This document shows, in pieces, positions 21,605 through 28,871 of a stretch of DNA of 33,004 bases. The DNA is taken from contig JAHFML010000004.1 of the NCBI GenBank assembly GCA_023269085.1, forward strand, positions 1 through 33,004. Direction: 5' to 3'. The first letter of the stretch is position 1. Every line of letters begins with the position of its first letter. The stretch comes from a bacterium. GTDB lineage: Bacteria > Patescibacteriota > Minisyncoccia > Phycocordibacterales > Phycocordibacteraceae. The notes beneath the pieces were generated by a model. It was not told where the DNA came from. It saw only the letters and a program-made list of their open reading frames with translations, and did no database searches. Made by a program: the position numbers and the translations under genes.

Positions 21605-21946
21605 CTAAAGCCCTTTGCAATTCGTTGCAGGAGCATAACCGGCCTTCGCCGCGTCAGTGGGAGTAGCGAACCACACCTTATTCGCATCTGCGATGCGGTC
21701 AACACCCGGACACCACGGCAGATAATATTTCGTGCCGCCTTTTGACGCGACGATGGCTCCCGTCGAAGAGGCGGCGAGCGATACGGTTCTTAAAGCGTCA
21801 CTCCCCTGCCCCGCGTCTCTCCCCGCCAAGAACCCAAGGCCGAAGCTCGCTGAGGACGCGAGGATTATGACGCCGAAGATGAGCAGGTCGCGCGGGACGC
21901 TTCTGAACGCGCCTTTGCATTTCTCACCTAGATCTGCTATAGTCAT
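21605..21946 (-). CDS. Membrane-anchored Ada-like metal-binding protein
   Basis: The 113-residue protein has one membrane helix (about 20-42) and then a small outer domain. That domain reads GTKYYLPWCPGVDRI, NKVWFATPTDAAKAGYAPA and TNCKGL. This spacing (Y-x-L/P-x-C, then W-F-x-T-x-x-x-A-x-x-A-G-Y-x-P-x-x-x-C) is the Ada N-terminal metal-binding-like fold, which also occurs in secreted nucleases and small bacterial anchors. Two Cys are present, so a full four-Cys Ada site is not. The start follows TATAGT by eight bases on this strand, part of a bidirectional promoter shared with rpmA. Confidence 0.75.
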   Translation of the reverse strand: MTIADLGEKCKGAFRSVPRDLLIFGVIILASSASFGLGFLAGRDAGQGSDALRTVSLAASSTGAIVASKGGTKYYLPWCPGVDRIADANKVWFATPTDAAKAGYAPATNCKGL

Positions 21947-21954
21947 ACGGTAAC

Positions 21955-21962
21955 ACTATAGC
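21955..21962. promoter_or_regulatory. Shared palindromic -10 for divergent genes
   Basis: The palindrome CTATAG (21956-21961) reads TATAGC on the plus strand toward rpmA (ATG 15 bases on) and TATAGT on the minus strand toward the Ada-like gene (ATG nine bases on). One site can thus be the -10 element in both directions. Confidence 0.6.
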
Positions 21963-21976
21963 TTGTATTTCTTCTT

Positions 21977-22249
21977 ATGGCATCAACCAAGGCTGGCGGG
22001 TCAGCAAAAAACCTAACCGATTCGAACGCGCAATATCTCGGCGTGAAGCTCTCTGACGGCTCCACCGCGAAGCCGGGTGCTATCATCGTCCGTCAGCGCG
22101 GCACCAAGATCGAGGCCGGTAAGAATGTCCGTGTCGGGAAGGATCACACGCTCTACTCAGTCGCTGCTGGCCGGGTTGCCTATCGCACGATGCGCAAGAC
22201 CACCTTCACGGGCCACACCAAGATGAAGAAAGTTGTCGACGTTGTCTAA
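21977..22249 (+). CDS. rpmA: 50S ribosomal protein L27 (bL27)
   Basis: bL27 reaches into the peptidyl transferase centre of the large subunit. The 90-residue protein starts MASTKAGGSAKNLTDSN and has the family core GVKLSDGSTAKPGAIIVRQRGTKIEAG and GRVAYR. There is no N-terminal extension of the Firmicutes type, so no cleavage is needed. It is usually paired with rplU, but here rplU is about 8 kb away on the other strand. A long bidirectional terminator follows. Confidence 0.97.
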   Translation: MASTKAGGSAKNLTDSNAQYLGVKLSDGSTAKPGAIIVRQRGTKIEAGKNVRVGKDHTLYSVAAGRVAYRTMRKTTFTGHTKMKKVVDVV

Positions 22250-22253
22250 GAAG

Positions 22254-22298
22254 AACGAAAAACACGCGGCGCCTCCGGCGCCGCGTGTTTTTCGTTTT
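22254..22298. terminator. Bidirectional terminator between rpmA and rplI
   Basis: A perfect 20-bp stem (22254-22273 with 22277-22296) and loop TCC. It has A-runs on the left and T-runs on the right, so it ends transcripts from both convergent genes. The right arm reaches to one base from the rplI stop codon. Confidence 0.95.
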
Positions 22299-22740
22299 AT
22301 TCTGCCGCAACGGTAATCGTGAACTTCCCGAAAGTATCGATCGTCGCAACCGGGATATCAAAGGTCCCAAGCTCCTTAATCGGCTTCTCGAGCTTGATAA
22401 CCCCTTCCGACAGATCAATATGAGCCTGCTCTTTGGCGGCCGCTATAATGTCTTCTTCATCAACCGCATCGTAGAGATGTCCTTTTTCATTCGCCTTTAC
22501 CGTAATAACGATACGCGCCTCGGCGAGAGCCGCGACATTCTCGTTCAGTAGCGCCGCATCAAGCGCAGAGCGGTCGACGACCTGCTTGCGGCGCGTCTCG
22601 GCCTCCATACGCGCAATCGGCGTCGCCGCGATAGCGAGCTTCTGCGGGATCATATAATTGAGAGCGTAGCCGTCGGCCACCGCCACCTCTTCATGCGCGC
22701 GACCCATCCCCTTCACATCTTTAACCAAAATGACTTTCAT
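22297..22740 (-). CDS. rplI: 50S ribosomal protein L9 (bL9)
   Basis: bL9 binds 23S rRNA at the base of the L1 stalk and helps keep the reading frame. The 147-residue protein has the conserved N-domain [32 protein letters not shown], the long connecting helix and a C-domain ending KFTITVAAE. Full length is retained, which is notable because several CPR lineages lack L9. The start is preceded on this strand by TAGAGT, eight bases away. Confidence 0.96.
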   Translation of the reverse strand: MKVILVKDVKGMGRAHEEVAVADGYALNYMIPQKLAIAATPIARMEAETRRKQVVDRSALDAALLNENVAALAEARIVITVKANEKGHLYDAVDEEDIIAAAKEQAHIDLSEGVIKLEKPIKELGTFDIPVATIDTFGKFTITVAAE

Positions 22741-22793
22741 ATACCCCCACTCTACCCTATCGCCCCCTCCGCGTCAAAAACTCCAGCCACGTC

Positions 22794-24050
22794 CTACTTC
22801 CCGCTCGTGAGGAAGGAGATCGCACGGAGCATCTGGGTATCGTGTTTCGCGGCGACGTCGTCTTTGGTTATCGACACCGTGATGTCCGGCGTGACGCCGT
22901 TGCCCATGATCCAACGGCCCGCGGGCGTCACCCAGCGCGCGACGGTTATCTTGAGGCTGCCGCCATCGAGTGGTAGGAGTGTCTGCACCGAGCCCTTGCC
23001 GAAAGACTTCGTGCCGATCAAGGTAGCGGCGTGGTTGTCCTGAAGCGCGCCGGCGAAGATCTCTGACGCTGACGCCGAGCCCGCATCAACGAGCACGACC
23101 ACCTTTGTCCCCTTCGGCAAATCGTCATAGCCGAAACTCGTGTGCACGACATCCTTCTCTTTCCCGCCGAAGTCTTCAGTAACGACCTTCGCCCCTTCGG
23201 GGATAAAGTGGCTTGCCATGTCGACCGCCGCGTCGAGATAGCCGCCCGGGTTGCCGCGCAGATCGACGACGAGCCGCGTCGAGCCAGATTCTTTGAACCG
23301 CGTGAAGGCCTTATTAAAAAGGCTTGCTGAGTTGCTCGTGAACTCATAGAGCGCGATATGGTAGACGCCGCTCGTCGCATCGAGGCCGTCGTCGGTCTCG
23401 GGCACCTGGATAGTCTCGCGGGTAATCTTCACATCGAGCGACTTCCTGTCGCGGACGAGTGTGAGTGTGACATTCGTGCCGACCGGGCCGCGGATCTTAC
23501 TTACCGCTTCGTCGACCGAAACGCCCTCGGTCGACTTGCCGTCAATCGCGATAATCTTGTCGCCCTTCAAGAGACCCGCCGCCTCTGCCGGCGTACCCTT
23601 CAAGGGCGTAATGACGGTGAGAATGCCGTCCTTCATGTCGAGCTCCGCGCCGATACCGCCGAAGCTCCCCGAAATGCTCTCAGAAAATGCCTTCGCCTGC
23701 TTCGGCGGGAAGAAGGTCGTATACGGGTCGCCATACGAGCTTGCCAAGCCGCTCATCGCACCGAAGAGACGCTCCTTGGTCGACGGGAGCGTTGATGACG
23801 CGTGCGTGATGACATAGTTCGCATCGAGCGCGTTCCACGCCTTCCAGAAATCGGTGAAGTCGACGCTCTGGTCCGGCGTCGCGTCGAGGCCGTCGCCGAT
23901 AAACGGCACATGCGAGACGATCGACGATGTTGCGCTGTTCGCGCTTCCCGCGAAGAACCCGACGCCAAAGAAGAGTGCCGCGACAAGAGCGAGGGAAATG
24001 CCCCGGGCGGCAACATTCCGCCCGTGATCTTTCAGTTCAGAGAGTTTCAT
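22794..24050 (-). CDS. C-terminal processing protease (S41, CtpA/Prc type)
   Basis: CTPs are exported serine proteases that clip substrate C-termini and often control wall hydrolases. The 418-residue protein has an N-terminal membrane anchor (about 15-38), a PDZ domain (about 115-200, SFGGIGAELDMKDGILTV) and the S41 core. The catalytic Ser is in GSASASEIFAGAL (about 325) and the Lys in GTKSFGKGSVQ (about 350), giving the Ser/Lys dyad. RGNPGGYLDAAVDMA is the oxyanion-side motif. The start follows TGCTATACT by seven bases on this strand. It diverges from corA across only 32 bases. The M23 peptidase in this window is a possible substrate; that is inference. Confidence 0.95.
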   Translation of the reverse strand: MKLSELKDHGRNVAARGISLALVAALFFGVGFFAGSANSATSSIVSHVPFIGDGLDATPDQSVDFTDFWKAWNALDANYVITHASSTLPSTKERLFGAMSGLASSYGDPYTTFFPPKQAKAFSESISGSFGGIGAELDMKDGILTVITPLKGTPAEAAGLLKGDKIIAIDGKSTEGVSVDEAVSKIRGPVGTNVTLTLVRDRKSLDVKITRETIQVPETDDGLDATSGVYHIALYEFTSNSASLFNKAFTRFKESGSTRLVVDLRGNPGGYLDAAVDMASHFIPEGAKVVTEDFGGKEKDVVHTSFGYDDLPKGTKVVVLVDAGSASASEIFAGALQDNHAATLIGTKSFGKGSVQTLLPLDGGSLKITVARWVTPAGRWIMGNGVTPDITVSITKDDVAAKHDTQMLRAISFLTSGK

Positions 24051-24057
24051 TTTGCGA

Positions 24058-24075
24058 AGTATAGCATGCTATTCT
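24058..24075. promoter_or_regulatory. Palindromic divergent promoter of ctp and corA genes
   Basis: AGTATAGCATGCTATTCT is an 18-base palindrome with one mismatched pair. It holds TATACT toward the protease (minus) and TATTCT toward corA (plus), each with TGC in front and each seven bases from its ATG. The start codons are only 32 bases apart. Confidence 0.8.
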
Positions 24076-24082
24076 AGACACT

Positions 24083-25003
24083 ATGATAACTCGCTACGTA
24101 TACGGTCGCGGCACATGGATCGATCTCGAGCACCCGACGGAGCAAGAGGTACGCGAGATCGCGCGAGAGTTTTCTATCGGAGAACGGTTCGAGATGGAGC
24201 TTCTCTCCCCCACCCCAACCCCGCTCGCCGCGAGCGAGGGAGACACTTCATTCCTCGTTATCCACTTTCCGACCCACGGCGCCTCTGACGGGGAGACGCT
24301 CGACCAAGAGATCGATATCGCTATCGGCGACGCGTTCATTATTACCGCGCACTATGAAGTCGTCGACCCGCTCCACCATCTGCAGAAACTTCTCGAGACG
24401 CAGAAGCTCATCGCGCCGAAGACCGTCCTCGAGACTGGCATCCTGCTTGAGATCATCTTCGCGCATCTCTATGTCGCGGTGCGCAACCATACCGATCATG
24501 TCGCGACGCATCTCACCCATATCGAGCACGAGATGTTCAACGGGCTCGAGCGCACGACCGTGCGCGCTATCTCGAATGTCAGCCGCGAGTTCTTGCATAT
24601 CGAGGCCGCGCTCGCCAATCAAGAGGGCGCGCTCGACCGATTCTTACGCACGCTCGCTCTGCGTCGGCCATCCGATACTGCTCTTGCTGACCGTAGCGAG
24701 CGCATTCGCGCCGAACGCGCGCAGGTCATGCGGCTCGTGATGACCTACCGCGCGGTCGCGACCGAGCTGCGCGAGACGAATGCGTCCTTGCTTGAGGCGC
24801 GCCAGAACGAAATCATGAGGGCGCTCACGACGATTACCGTACTTGTCCTCCCGCTCGAGCTTATCGCGGTCATCTTCGGCATGCACGCGCCCGGTGCGCC
24901 CTTCATGCAAAACCCCAATGCTTTCTTGATTATCATAACCATTATGCTCGTCCTCTCGGGCAGTATGATGATCCTCTTCGCGCGGAGGCACTGGCTCTTC
25001 TAA
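24083..25003 (+). CDS. CorA-family divalent cation transporter, GMN motif altered
   Basis: CorA proteins are pentameric Mg2+/Co2+ channels. The 306-residue protein has the cytoplasmic alpha/beta domain (1-125), the long stalk helices (about 135-245) and two C-terminal membrane helices (about 245-268 and 280-300), ending in basic RRHWLF. The selectivity motif after helix 1, normally YGMN, reads FGMH, so the key Asn is His. The loop is FGMHAPGAPFMQNPNAF. Overall shape and topology fit the family; ion preference cannot be predicted. The start follows TATTCT by seven bases. Confidence 0.88.
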   Translation: MITRYVYGRGTWIDLEHPTEQEVREIAREFSIGERFEMELLSPTPTPLAASEGDTSFLVIHFPTHGASDGETLDQEIDIAIGDAFIITAHYEVVDPLHHLQKLLETQKLIAPKTVLETGILLEIIFAHLYVAVRNHTDHVATHLTHIEHEMFNGLERTTVRAISNVSREFLHIEAALANQEGALDRFLRTLALRRPSDTALADRSERIRAERAQVMRLVMTYRAVATELRETNASLLEARQNEIMRALTTITVLVLPLELIAVIFGMHAPGAPFMQNPNAFLIIITIMLVLSGSMMILFARRHWLF

Positions 25004-25004
25004 T

Positions 25005-26471
25005 ATGTCTTCCCTGTCCTGGCTCACCTCATTCACGAGCCGTACGAAAAAATCTCACGAGCGAACAACACCGATATTCTTCACCAACACGCTCTCGGGG
25101 AGAAAGGAGCTCTTTATCCCCCAGCGCCCTGGCCAAGCGCTTCTCTATTCTTGCGGCCCGACGGTCTATGGCGAACAACATCTCGGAAACATGCGCGCCA
25201 TGGTCTTCTCTGACACAATTGCCCGCGTCCTTCTTGCTGGTGGGTACCGCGTACGTCGTGTCATCAATATTACCGATGTCGGCCACCTCGTCGGTGATGG
25301 CGATGAGGGCGATGACAAGATGGCAGTGGGCGCAAAAAGAGAACGACTGTCTCCCGAAGAGATAGCTGACCGGTACACAACTATCTTCCTCTCCGATATT
25401 CAAAACCTCAATCTTCCTACCGAAGAAATCCTTTTTCCGCACGCGACCGATTATATAAAGGAGCAGATAGCTCTTGCGAAGACGCTTGAGGAGAAAGGCT
25501 TCGCGTACCAACTCGTCGACGGTCTCTATTTCGATACGGGAAAATTCCCCGGCTATGGAAAGCTTGGTGGCGTCGCTGAATCGCAACAAGAAGCGGGCGC
25601 ACGCATCGCAGTCGTTATTGGTAAACATGCACCCGCCGACTTCGTACTCTGGCGCTCGGCGAAGCCGGAAGATCTTCAACAGTGGGACAGTCCATGGGGG
25701 CGCGGCAATCCAGGCTGGCATATCGAGTGCTCGGCGATGTCGCGCGCACTCCTCGGCCAAGAGATCGATATTCATACCGGCGGCGAAGATCATATCGCCG
25801 TCCATCACAACAACGAGATTGCGCAATCTGAGGCGGCGAGCGGGCGAACCTTTGTGCGGTATTGGATGCACAACGCCTTCCTCAATATGGCGGGAGAGAA
25901 AATATCAAAATCGCTTGGCAACGTCGTTTGTCTAAGTGATGTGATGAAGAAAGGATACCATCCGCTCACCGTACGATACTTCTTTCTTCAAGCGCATTAT
26001 CGTACGCCGCTTTCATTTTCTTGGGACGCACTCGCAGCAGCCAGTAGCGCACTCGATCGGCTCTGGAAGCTCTGCGTCGAAATCGCATTGGAATCAAAAC
26101 GGGTGAGCCGGCCTTCGGAGGCTCTTGACCAGTTTCTCGTGACTATCCGCGACGACCTCGCGACGCCGCAGGCGCTCGGCATCCTCTGGGAGACGCTGAA
26201 GAGCGAAGACTACACCGAGGAGCAGAAATGGGGGCTCATCGAGGCCGCCGACGCGCACCTCGGCCTCAGCCTCATAAGCCCGCCCTCGCGTGGGAGCGTT
26301 GACCTGCGCGATGTCCCGAGCGATGTGCAAGAGCTCGTCGCGCGCCGCTCTGCGGCGCGCGCTTCTCACGACTTCGCCTCAGCCGACCACCTCCGCGCCG
26401 AGCTTGAAAAAGCTGGTTATCGTGTCGAAGACGGGCCTGGCGGTCCAGTATTGTCGCAAACGACTCATTAG
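25005..26471 (+). CDS. cysS: Cysteinyl-tRNA synthetase
   Basis: CysRS charges tRNA-Cys. The 488-residue class I enzyme has SCGPTVYGEQHLGNMR (HIGH region with the first zinc Cys, about 50), GWHIECSAMSRALLG (second zinc Cys, about 240), HTGGEDHIAVHHNNEIAQSEA with further zinc ligands, and KISKSLGN (KMSKS region, about 300). The C-terminal domain ends SADHLRAELEKAGYRVEDGPGG. An N-terminal extension of about 20 residues (MSSLSWLTSFTSRTKKSHER) may be real or a start-choice artefact. The ATG is one base after the corA stop, so it is coupled to it. Confidence 0.96.
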   Translation: MSSLSWLTSFTSRTKKSHERTTPIFFTNTLSGRKELFIPQRPGQALLYSCGPTVYGEQHLGNMRAMVFSDTIARVLLAGGYRVRRVINITDVGHLVGDGDEGDDKMAVGAKRERLSPEEIADRYTTIFLSDIQNLNLPTEEILFPHATDYIKEQIALAKTLEEKGFAYQLVDGLYFDTGKFPGYGKLGGVAESQQEAGARIAVVIGKHAPADFVLWRSAKPEDLQQWDSPWGRGNPGWHIECSAMSRALLGQEIDIHTGGEDHIAVHHNNEIAQSEAASGRTFVRYWMHNAFLNMAGEKISKSLGNVVCLSDVMKKGYHPLTVRYFFLQAHYRTPLSFSWDALAAASSALDRLWKLCVEIALESKRVSRPSEALDQFLVTIRDDLATPQALGILWETLKSEDYTEEQKWGLIEAADAHLGLSLISPPSRGSVDLRDVPSDVQELVARRSAARASHDFASADHLRAELEKAGYRVEDGPGGPVLSQTTH

Positions 26472-26486
26472 CGATACAATAGGTGC

Positions 26487-27842
26487 ATGGCCGTTGATCG
26501 CATCCCTCCCCAATCACTCGAGTCTGAGCGCGCGCTCCTCGGGTCGCTCCTTTTGAAGCCCGACGCCATTCACGACGTCTCGGACCTCGTCCACCCTGAT
26601 TCCTTTTATGCCGAGAAGCATCGCATCGTCTTCGGCGCGATGCGCGAGCTCTCTGAACGCGGCGAACCGATCGACCAGCTCTCCCTCTCGGAGAGGCTCC
26701 AAGACCAGAGCCTCCTCGACCGCGCGGGCGGGCGTAGCTACCTCGCTGAGCTCATCGGCACCGCGCCCGCACCGGGCAACTTCGCCCATTATGCCGAGCT
26801 CGTCTCGCGCAAGTTCCTCATGCGTTCGCTCATCGACGCCTCCTATGCCATCACCGAGTCGGCCTATGACGACGCGCGCGAGACGATGGAGGTGCTCGAC
26901 GAAGCCGAGAAGCTCATCTACGCTATCGGCAACGCCTCGGCCGCGCACAAGTTCACCGCTATCGGCGACAAGGTGCATGAGGCGTGGGACCGACTCGAGG
27001 CCCTGAGCAAGCGCGAGGATGGCATCCGCGGCGTGCCCTCCGGCTTCCCTGCTCTCGACAATCTGCTCTCCGGCTTCCACCCCTCCGACCTCGTGATCCT
27101 CGCGGCGCGACCCTCGATGGGTAAAACTTCGCTCGCACTCGACATCGCACGCAATGCCGCCGTGCGCCACAATGTCCCCGTCGGCATCTTCTCGCTCGAG
27201 ATGAGCTCTGAGCAATTGATCGACCGCATGCTCGCGGCCGAATCGTTCGTCAACTCGTGGAAGCTCCGCACCGGCCAAGTGAAAGAGGAAGAAGATTTCG
27301 CCCGCATTCGCGACGCGCTCGAGACCCTCTCAAAAGCGCCAATCTACATCGACGACAAGCCGGGTAACAACATCCTCGCGATGCGCGCGGTCGCGCGGCG
27401 GCTGAAACGCGAGCGCGGCATCGGCCTCATCGTCGTCGACTATCTCCAGCTCATGAGCCCGACCTCGACCAAGGCCTCTGACTCGCTCGTCCAACAGACC
27501 ACCGAGATCTCGCGCTCGCTCAAGGGGCTCGCGCGCGAGCTCGAGGTGCCGGTCATCGCACTCTCCCAGCTCTCTCGCGCGGTCGAACAGCGCGGCGGCC
27601 GCCCGCGCCTCTCCGACCTGCGCGACTCGGGCTCTATCGAGCAAGACGCCGACGTCGTGATGTTTATCCATCGCGAGGACAAGCGTAACCCCGAGAGCGA
27701 TCGCCCCAACATCGCCGAGATCCTTATCGAGAAGCACCGCAACGGCCCGACCGGCTCGGCCGAGCTCTACTTCGACGAAAAGCGCGCGAGCTTCTTGCCC
27801 GTCGACACCGCCGGCTACGGCGCCCTCGCTGAAGAATTCTAA
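26487..27842 (+). CDS. dnaB: Replicative DNA helicase DnaB
   Basis: DnaB is the hexameric 5'-3' helicase of the replisome. The 451-residue protein has the N-terminal primase-binding domain (PPQSLESERALLGSLLLKPDAI), a linker, and the RecA-like domain with Walker A ARPSMGKTSLALDIA (about 208), Walker B GLIVVDYLQLM (about 312) and the DnaB motifs QLSRAVEQR and RDSGSIEQDADVVMFIHR. No intein is present. The start follows TACAAT by six bases, with TTGTCG 18 bases further up inside cysS. recR begins two bases after the stop. Confidence 0.97.
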   Translation: MAVDRIPPQSLESERALLGSLLLKPDAIHDVSDLVHPDSFYAEKHRIVFGAMRELSERGEPIDQLSLSERLQDQSLLDRAGGRSYLAELIGTAPAPGNFAHYAELVSRKFLMRSLIDASYAITESAYDDARETMEVLDEAEKLIYAIGNASAAHKFTAIGDKVHEAWDRLEALSKREDGIRGVPSGFPALDNLLSGFHPSDLVILAARPSMGKTSLALDIARNAAVRHNVPVGIFSLEMSSEQLIDRMLAAESFVNSWKLRTGQVKEEEDFARIRDALETLSKAPIYIDDKPGNNILAMRAVARRLKRERGIGLIVVDYLQLMSPTSTKASDSLVQQTTEISRSLKGLARELEVPVIALSQLSRAVEQRGGRPRLSDLRDSGSIEQDADVVMFIHREDKRNPESDRPNIAEILIEKHRNGPTGSAELYFDEKRASFLPVDTAGYGALAEEF

Positions 27843-27844
27843 CG

Positions 27845-28450
27845 ATGGACCACATCGACGAACTCGCGCGTGCGCTCGCACACCTACCCGGCATAGGCCC
27901 GAGACAGGGCAAACGCTTCGTCTACCATCTGCTCGCCGCGCCAGCCGTAGAGCGCACGAAGCTGGCCGAGCTTATCACTGGTCTCGGAGAGAAAGTGCGT
28001 CAGTGTCCGGACTGTTTGCGTTTTTATACCGAGACTTCGGCACACCGGGCCTGCCGCTATTGTTCTGATACGACGCGCGACGCGACACTCCTCATGCTCG
28101 TCGAGAAGGACCAAGACCTCGCCGCAATCGAGCGCGCGGGCACCTACCGCGGCCGCTACTTCGTCCTCGGCGGCACGCTCACGCTCTCGGGCAAGGGGGC
28201 TATCCGCGAACGCGAGCTCGCCGCGACTATCGAGAAGCGGCTCGCCGACGATCTGCGCGAAGTAGTCCTCGCGCTTGGTGCGACGAGCGAGGGCGAGCAC
28301 ACTGCCGACCACGTGCGCGGCCTCCTCGCCCCGTATCGCGCCCGCATCACCATCTCTGCTCTTGGCCGCGGCCTCGCGACCGGCAGCGAGCTTGAATACT
28401 CTGACGCCGAGACCCTCCGTGCCGCGCTTAGCAATCGCAAGGAAGCGTAG
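27845..28450 (+). CDS. recR: Recombination mediator RecR
   Basis: RecR with RecO (and RecF) loads RecA on gapped DNA. The 201-residue protein has the HhH motif (LPGIGPRQGKRFVYHLL), a four-Cys zinc finger (CPDCLRF..CRYC, about 54-75) and a Toprim domain (TLLMLVEKDQDLAAIERAGTYRGRYFVLGG, about 80-175). Length matches the family. It is translated right after dnaB with a two-base gap and no SD, so it depends on coupling. Confidence 0.97.
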   Translation: MDHIDELARALAHLPGIGPRQGKRFVYHLLAAPAVERTKLAELITGLGEKVRQCPDCLRFYTETSAHRACRYCSDTTRDATLLMLVEKDQDLAAIERAGTYRGRYFVLGGTLTLSGKGAIRERELAATIEKRLADDLREVVLALGATSEGEHTADHVRGLLAPYRARITISALGRGLATGSELEYSDAETLRAALSNRKEA

Positions 28451-28457
28451 TTGTATG

Positions 28458-28483
28458 AAAAAAGGCCCCGGGAGGGGCCTTTG
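28458..28483. terminator. Bidirectional terminator after recR
   Basis: AGGCCCC (28463-28469), loop GGGA, GGGGCCT (28474-28480). It has six As before and TTT after, so the minus-strand direction is stronger (six Ts after the stem). It serves the convergent 94-residue gene and probably also recR. Confidence 0.9.
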
Positions 28484-28496
28484 GGTCGAACGGGAT

Positions 28497-28781
28497 TCAG
28501 ACGGAACACGCTCGAAGTTGAAGCAAACACCGCGTCTGTCCAATCTTCAGGACAAGTCCCTCGGCTGTTCCCGGCTTGATCACGAACGAATTCGGGCCAT
28601 TTAGCCGCGGATCGCCTTCCCGATAAAGTTCGATGAGCTGAACTACCACGCCACATCCAGAAACATCAACTTCGCTTTCTGAATGCGGCAAGATTACCGG
28701 AAATTCTTTCCGACCCGAACTTCTGTCCACCGCCGGCTTGATCTTCCAAACCGTATGATTGGTAACAATTATTATTGCCAC
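28497..28781 (-). CDS. Small orphan protein (94 residues), GTG start
   Basis: A soluble, beta-rich small protein (MAIIIVTNHTVWKIKPAVD and FVIKPGTAEGLVLKIGQTR) of no family I recognise; the beta pattern resembles a small adaptor or PilZ/SH3-like barrel, but that is only a shape impression. The GTG start at 28781 is chosen because AGAGGAG lies six bases upstream (plus coordinates 28788-28794); an ATG further up would place the SD inside the gene. It has its own promoter and terminator, so it is another SD-type cassette. Confidence 0.7.
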   Translation of the reverse strand: MAIIIVTNHTVWKIKPAVDRSSGRKEFPVILPHSESEVDVSGCGVVVQLIELYREGDPRLNGPNSFVIKPGTAEGLVLKIGQTRCLLQLRACSV

Positions 28782-28842
28782 TTCTTTCTCCTCTTGTGCG
28801 GGGTACAAACAACAACGGCACCGACCATTCGGTACTGTTGTC

Positions 28843-28871
28843 AGACTAACATGCTATGAGAATACCGTCAA
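28843..28871 (-). promoter_or_regulatory. Promoter of the 94-residue orphan
   Basis: On the minus strand TTGACG (28866-28871), a 17-base spacer and TAGTCT (28843-28848) with TG in front. It sits directly after the helicase stop codon. Confidence 0.75.

Noticed and set aside
28156-28656. A minus-strand frame overlapping recR and the 94-residue orphan
   Set aside because: It crosses the strong terminator at 28458-28483 and lies antisense to the conserved RecR Toprim domain.
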